From: an uncultured Oscillospiraceae bacterium
GTDB taxonomy: Bacteria > Bacillota > Clostridia > Oscillospirales > Acutalibacteraceae
Direction: 5' to 3'
Length of the DNA stretch: 23,466 nucleotides
Assembly (NCBI GenBank): GCA_910588935.1
Contig: CAJUSM010000022.1
Span: 1-23,466 of the forward strand
Part shown: one piece after another, positions 20,928 through 23,466 of the stretch
Numbering within the stretch: position 1 is the stretch's first letter
Layout of the letters: each line of letters opens with the position of its first letter
The notes under the pieces: model-generated
The model's database searches: none
What the model was told of the DNA's origin: nothing
What the model saw: only the letters and a program-made list of their open reading frames with translations
Made by a program: the position numbers and the translations under genes

Positions 20928-23466
20928 ATGATATTAAAGTCACTGGAACTGCAAGGCTTTAAAACCTTTCCGGATAAAACCACCCTGACCTTTGAGCCAG
21001 GGATTACCTCGGTGGTGGGGCCAAACGGCAGCGGCAAAAGCAATATCAGCGACGCTATGCGCTGGGTGCTGGGAGAGCAGTCCCTGCGCACTTTGCGCTG
21101 TTCAAAAATGGAAGACGTGATTTTCGGCGGCACCCCCCAGCGCAGGGCCCAAGGCTTTGCGGAGGTGACTTTGACCATTGACAACTACGACCGGGGGCTG
21201 GACTTTGACAACGACCAGGTGGCCATTACCCGCCGGTACTACCGGTCTGGGGAAAGCGAGTACCTGATTAATAAGAACACCGTGCGCCTGCGGGACATTA
21301 ACGAGCTTTTTATGGATACCGGCCTGGGCCGGGACGGCTACTCCATTATTGGCCAGGGCAAAATCGACAGCATTGTGGCTGCCCGCAGCGAGGACAGGCG
21401 GGAGATTTTTGAGGAGGCGGCGGGTATTTCCCGGTACCGCTACCGCAAAGAGGAATCTCAGCGCAGGCTGGTAAAGGCAGAGGAAAACCTGGTGCGCCTG
21501 CGGGATATTCTCTCTGAGCTGGAAAGCCGGGTGGGCCCGCTAAAGGAGCAGGCGGAAAAGGCCGAAAAATTTATTGCCTATGATGGCGAGAAAAAAGGCC
21601 TGGAAATCGGCATCTGGCTGGCCACCCTGGAGCGGGCGGGCCACGCCCTCCGGGAGCATCAGGATAAAATCAGCCTGGCCAGGCTCCAGCACCAGGAGAT
21701 TGAGGCGGAGCTGGAGCAGGCCGCCCAAAGGATTGAGGAAAACTTTCGGGACACCAACAGCTGTACCGCCGCTATGGACGCCGCCCGAACCCAGGCCGCC
21801 GCCCTGGACGAGCGGGCCCTGCGGGGCGAGGGAGAAATTGGGGTGCTAGAAAGCGAGGCCGGCCACCACCGCCAGGATATCCAGCGCCTGGAAGGCCAGA
21901 TCGCCGCGGCGGAGCAGTCTGGAGAAGAGACAGAGCGGGAGATTGCCCGCAAGCGGGAGGAGCTGGCTGCCCAGCAGGCGAAAATAGGGGAAAGCCGGCA
22001 AAAGCTGCTGGACTATACCGCCCGGCTGGAGGAACTGCGCCGGGACGCGGACCAGGCTACCCGGGAAATTGAGCGGGCGGCAGTGGAGCTGGCCGGGGTA
22101 ACCGCCAGCCTTTCCGAGGAGCGGCTGGGCATTACCTCTGCCCAGTCCTCTATTCACGAAATCAGGCTGCGGGCCCAGGCGGTGGCAGAGAGCGCGGCCC
22201 ATATGGCCCAGCGAGAGGCAGAGGCCCGCCAAGAGGAAAAAGAGCTTACCGCCATGCTGGCCGACGCGGACCAGGACATTGCCGCCCGGGAAAACGGGGT
22301 AAAGGGCTACCAGCTGCGCCTGGAAACCCGGCGCCGCAGGGTGCAAACCGCCAAGGAGGAGCTGGACCGGCTGACCCTAGACACCAACGAGCAGCTCCGC
22401 CGGGCCAAGCTGCTGGAGGACCTGGAGCGGAACCTGGAGGGCTTTGCCCAAAGCGTAAAGGCTGTTATGCGGGAATCTGGCCGGGGAATGCTCAAAGGGA
22501 TCTGCGGCCCGGTTTCCCGGCTGATTAAAACACCCCGGGAGTACGCTGTGGCTCTGGAAACAGCCTTGGGCGCCGCCATGCAGAATATTGTGGTGGAAAC
22601 CGAGCGGGACGCCAAGGCCGCTATCGGCCTGCTTAAGCAGCGGGACCTGGGCCGGGCCACCTTTTTGCCCCTAACCAATATACGGGGCAATGTGCTCCAC
22701 CCTGGTGAGGTAGAGGATATGCCTGGCTATGTGGGCATTGCCTCTCGGCTTTGCCGCTGTGACCCCCGGTTTGACGGGGTAAAGGATTCCCTGCTGGGCC
22801 GGGTGATTGTGGCGGAGGATTTGGACAGCGCGGTGGTCATTGCCAAGAGGACCGGCTACCGGAACCGGGTGGTCAGCCTGGACGGCCAGGTGGTAAACGC
22901 CGGCGGCTCCCTTACCGGCGGCTCTCGGGCCAAGAACTCCGGGCTGCTCAGCCGGGCCGGGGAGATTGACCGGATACGGGAAAAGGCGGCAGAGCTCCAG
23001 GCCCGGGCAGACCAGGCGGCCAAAGCCTATAAGGACTGCCAGCAGGAGGCCTCCAGCTGCGAGGCAGAGCTGGACGCCGCCGGGGCCGAGCTTTTTGCCC
23101 GGCAGGAGGAGCGAACAAAAATTGCCGCCCAGCTGGCCCAAACCCAGCGGGAGCTGGGGCAGGTGCTAGAAAGCGCCAAAGAGCTGGCCGCGGAGCAGGC
23201 CGGGGCCCAAGAGCGCCTGGCCCAGCTGGAAAAAAGCCGGGACGAGAGCCAGGAGCGCCTGGCCCGGCTGGAAGAGCTCTCTGCCCAATGGCAGGAAAAG
23301 AGCCGGGCCCTTACCGGCAGCCGGGAGGAGCAAATGGCCCGGTGCGACCAAATCGCCCAAACCATCCAAGGCCTGCGCATGGAGGAGTTTTCTGCCCAAA
23401 AGGACAGGGAGGCCCTGGAAACCCGGCTGGCGGAGCTGGCTGCCAGGCAAAAGGACGCAAAAGGAG
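20928..23466 (+). CDS. smc: Chromosome segregation protein SMC (N-terminal 846 residues, runs off the window)
   Basis: The frame is open from ATG 20928 (AGGAG, 8 nt upstream) to the right edge. SMC with ScpA/ScpB forms the bacterial condensin that organises and segregates chromosomes. Visible are the N-terminal ATPase half with Walker A GPNGSGKSN (Lys37), the family opening KSLELQGFKTF, and the Q-loop region GYSIIGQGKID followed by RREIFEEAAGISRYR. A long coiled coil (about 170-515) leads to the hinge (about 520-667), ending VVNAGGSLTGGS, then the returning coiled coil rich in Glu, Gln, Arg and Ala. The C-terminal ABC signature and Walker B lie outside the window. In Clostridia smc often follows rnc and the radical SAM gene directly; here a kinase and a tandem GNAT lie between. 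Confidence 0.97.
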   Translation, partial: MILKSLELQGFKTFPDKTTLTFEPGITSVVGPNGSGKSNISDAMRWVLGEQSLRTLRCSKMEDVIFGGTPQRRAQGFAEVTLTIDNYDRGLDFDNDQVAITRRYYRSGESEYLINKNTVRLRDINELFMDTGLGRDGYSIIGQGKIDSIVAARSEDRREIFEEAAGISRYRYRKEESQRRLVKAEENLVRLRDILSELESRVGPLKEQAEKAEKFIAYDGEKKGLEIGIWLATLERAGHALREHQDKISLARLQHQEIEAELEQAAQRIEENFRDTNSCTAAMDAARTQAAALDERALRGEGEIGVLESEAGHHRQDIQRLEGQIAAAEQSGEETEREIARKREELAAQQAKIGESRQKLLDYTARLEELRRDADQATREIERAAVELAGVTASLSEERLGITSAQSSIHEIRLRAQAVAESAAHMAQREAEARQEEKELTAMLADADQDIAARENGVKGYQLRLETRRRRVQTAKEELDRLTLDTNEQLRRAKLLEDLERNLEGFAQSVKAVMRESGRGMLKGICGPVSRLIKTPREYAVALETALGAAMQNIVVETERDAKAAIGLLKQRDLGRATFLPLTNIRGNVLHPGEVEDMPGYVGIASRLCRCDPRFDGVKDSLLGRVIVAEDLDSAVVIAKRTGYRNRVVSLDGQVVNAGGSLTGGSRAKNSGLLSRAGEIDRIREKAAELQARADQAAKAYKDCQQEASSCEAELDAAGAELFARQEERTKIAAQLAQTQRELGQVLESAKELAAEQAGAQERLAQLEKSRDESQERLARLEELSAQWQEKSRALTGSREEQMARCDQIAQTIQGLRMEEFSAQKDREALETRLAELAARQKDAKG

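Noticed and set aside
1..23466. CRISPR arrays, tRNA/rRNA genes, insertion sequences, prophage or attachment sites
   Set aside because: I looked for regular direct repeats, tRNA cloverleaf landmarks, transposase or integrase motifs and terminal inverted repeats and saw none that hold up.

Overview
The window is bacterial, with dense, GC-rich, strongly G/C-ending codons. Gene content and order point to a Gram-positive Clostridia lineage: AddA rather than RecB, TrmFO next to TopA, the infC-rpmI-rplT order, plsX-rnc-radical SAM-smc, and Shine-Dalgarno sites close to AGGAGG. A gut Oscillospirales/Ruminococcaceae-type genome is my best guess. That placement is inference; there is no rRNA gene here to settle it.

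Left edge (1-780): a less GC-rich block. On the minus strand it holds a clear promoter, a perfect 7-5-7 palindrome, a 31-codon ORF with an ideal ribosome site, a 10-bp hairpin and the start of a gene that leaves the window (perhaps a GNAT acetyltransferase). On the plus strand there is only a doubtful 78-codon ORF. Next (797-2306) comes a minus-strand pair, a six-bladed beta-propeller protein followed by an O6-alkylguanine-DNA methyltransferase, behind one promoter.

The plus strand then carries everything else. pyrB-pyrI (aspartate transcarbamoylase catalytic and regulatory chains, overlapping by 8 nt) follow a leader with an intrinsic terminator, competing stems and a possible leader peptide. 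addA (helicase-nuclease, no addB beside it) comes next. It is followed by a GH2 beta-mannosidase-like protein that appears to have lost both catalytic glutamates while keeping an intact frame. A perfect-consensus promoter and a roughly 255-nt leader with a terminator precede infC (AUU start), rpmI and rplT. Then come a SpoU/TrmH rRNA methyltransferase, topA and trmFO.

The last third is plsX-rnc-radical SAM (each overlapping the next), then a 263-nt gap with its own promoter, a small P-loop kinase, a tandem-GNAT acetyltransferase, and smc, which runs off the right end (846 codons visible). Two diverged copies of an intergenic repeat lie in opposite orientation before plsX and after the radical SAM gene.

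Most genes are housekeeping: pyrimidine synthesis, recombinational repair, translation, tRNA/rRNA modification, DNA topology, phospholipid synthesis and chromosome organisation. The points most worth following up are the apparent GH2 pseudoenzyme, the pyrBI leader, the left-edge control region and the intergenic repeat.
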